The notes beneath the pieces are model-generated. The model ran no database searches. It was given only the letters and a program-made list of their open reading frames with translations, and was not told the DNA's origin. A stretch of DNA of 22,052 nucleotides, from positions 1 through 22,052 of IMG/VR virus record IMGVR_UViG_3300047299_000096. One strand, 5' to 3'. This DNA comes from a virus. A program made the position numbers and the translations under genes. Positions 21,942-22,052 of the stretch are shown in pieces. Positions within the stretch are counted from its first letter, which is position 1. Each line of letters starts with the position of its first letter.

Positions 21942-22052
21942 TGTTGTTCTCCGAACAACTTAAAATCTATCTTGTGTTAAAGTTTCTTTAGGCTTTATGC
22001 CTTTATCTAGACTGATTTTCTCTTTGAGTATTTTAAGGAATATTCGCTTTTC

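Larger units (their letters stand above)
21441..22052 (+). ncRNA. Hairpin-rich non-coding stretch, probable large structured RNA (continues past the window)
   Basis: About 610 bases with no convincing gene but many hairpins in series: GCACT/AGTGC (21482/21500), CCGT/ACGG (21511/21525), TCCG/CGGA (21537/21549), TCCCAT/ATGGGA (21569/21580), AGCGTT/AACGCT (21589/21605), these last two enclosed by TGCC/GGCA (21561/21611) as a three-way junction, GTGGG+ATGT/ACAT+CCCAC (21637-21665), AATCTC/GAGATT (21669/21695), AAGGG/CCCTT (21724/21742), ACTT/AAGT (21747/21754), a 9-bp stem at 21806, a long arm at 21899-21941 and GTTGTTC/GAACAAC (21943/21953). The plus strand is favoured because the 9-bp stem is capped by UAAC, a UMAC-type tetraloop. 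No tRNA or group I intron core is seen. Large phage RNAs such as GOLLD or ROOL are candidates; I cannot match it from memory. Confidence 0.5.

Noticed and set aside
21441-22052. Group I intron linked to the GIY-YIG gene
   Set aside because: A GACT/AGTC pair (near 21596 and 21626) could mimic P7, but the conserved P4 and P6 core segments are absent and the spacing between the strands is too short for P3 plus P8.
21441-22052. tRNA, tmRNA or RNase P RNA
   Set aside because: No T-loop GTTCRA-type sequence, no acceptor stem with CCA, and no conserved core segments of tmRNA or RNase P were found.

Overview
This window is a piece of the genome of a T4-like contractile-tailed phage (myovirus). The evidence is a T4-type late/recombination block (gp55 late sigma factor, gp47 and gp46) and T4-type baseplate genes (gp25, the start of gp6, gp5, gp53 and a gp48-like protein). 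The DNA is AT-rich and almost fully coding, with ATGA or TAATG overlaps between genes. The host cannot be read directly. A Bug/TctC-type solute-binding protein, a family greatly expanded in Betaproteobacteria, hints at a proteobacterial and perhaps aquatic betaproteobacterial host, but this is inference only.

Layout. (1) Positions 1-596, minus strand: gp6 (cut by the window edge) and gp25, behind an exact TATAAATA late promoter. (2) About 600-4750: an accessory block on both strands with a DUF465/YdcH-like coiled coil, an FMN-type TIM-barrel oxidoreductase (nitronate monooxygenase/FabK type), two divergent PP-loop ATPases, and a secreted TctC/Bug-type binding protein. (3) 4770-10083, plus strand: a consensus sigma-70 promoter, a T4-type ATP-dependent DNA ligase, and about 17 very small genes, mostly unrecognised, with a second consensus promoter at 8466-8494. 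They include tiny membrane proteins, Cys-rich mini-proteins and a MazG-like NTP pyrophosphohydrolase. (4) 16822 down to 10077, minus strand: one baseplate/tail operon in the order gp48-like, gp53, M23 peptidase, large hub protein, gp5. (5) 16868-21440, plus strand: gp55, gp47, gp46, an acyl carrier protein, a basic histone-H1-like protein and a GIY-YIG protein. (6) 21441-22052: about 610 bases without a convincing gene but dense in hairpins, most likely a large structured RNA.

How it fits together. Host-type promoters drive the ligase/small-gene block and gp55. gp55 would then direct late transcription from TATAAATA-type promoters in front of gp25 and the gp48-like operon. Both late promoters sit exactly 5 nt from an ATG that has no Shine-Dalgarno, so these late mRNAs are probably leaderless, and the gp55 gene looks leaderless too. 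The accessory genes have longer leaders; ydcH and tctC carry a variant TTAAATAG box and a good Shine-Dalgarno.

Most interesting points: the hairpin-rich RNA region; an acyl carrier protein translationally coupled to the SMC-like gp46/gp47 pair, recalling MukB-ACP; the paired PP-loop ATPases next to an oxidoreductase lacking the usual His; a phage-encoded TctC; and a tctC terminator embedded in the coding end of its convergent neighbour.
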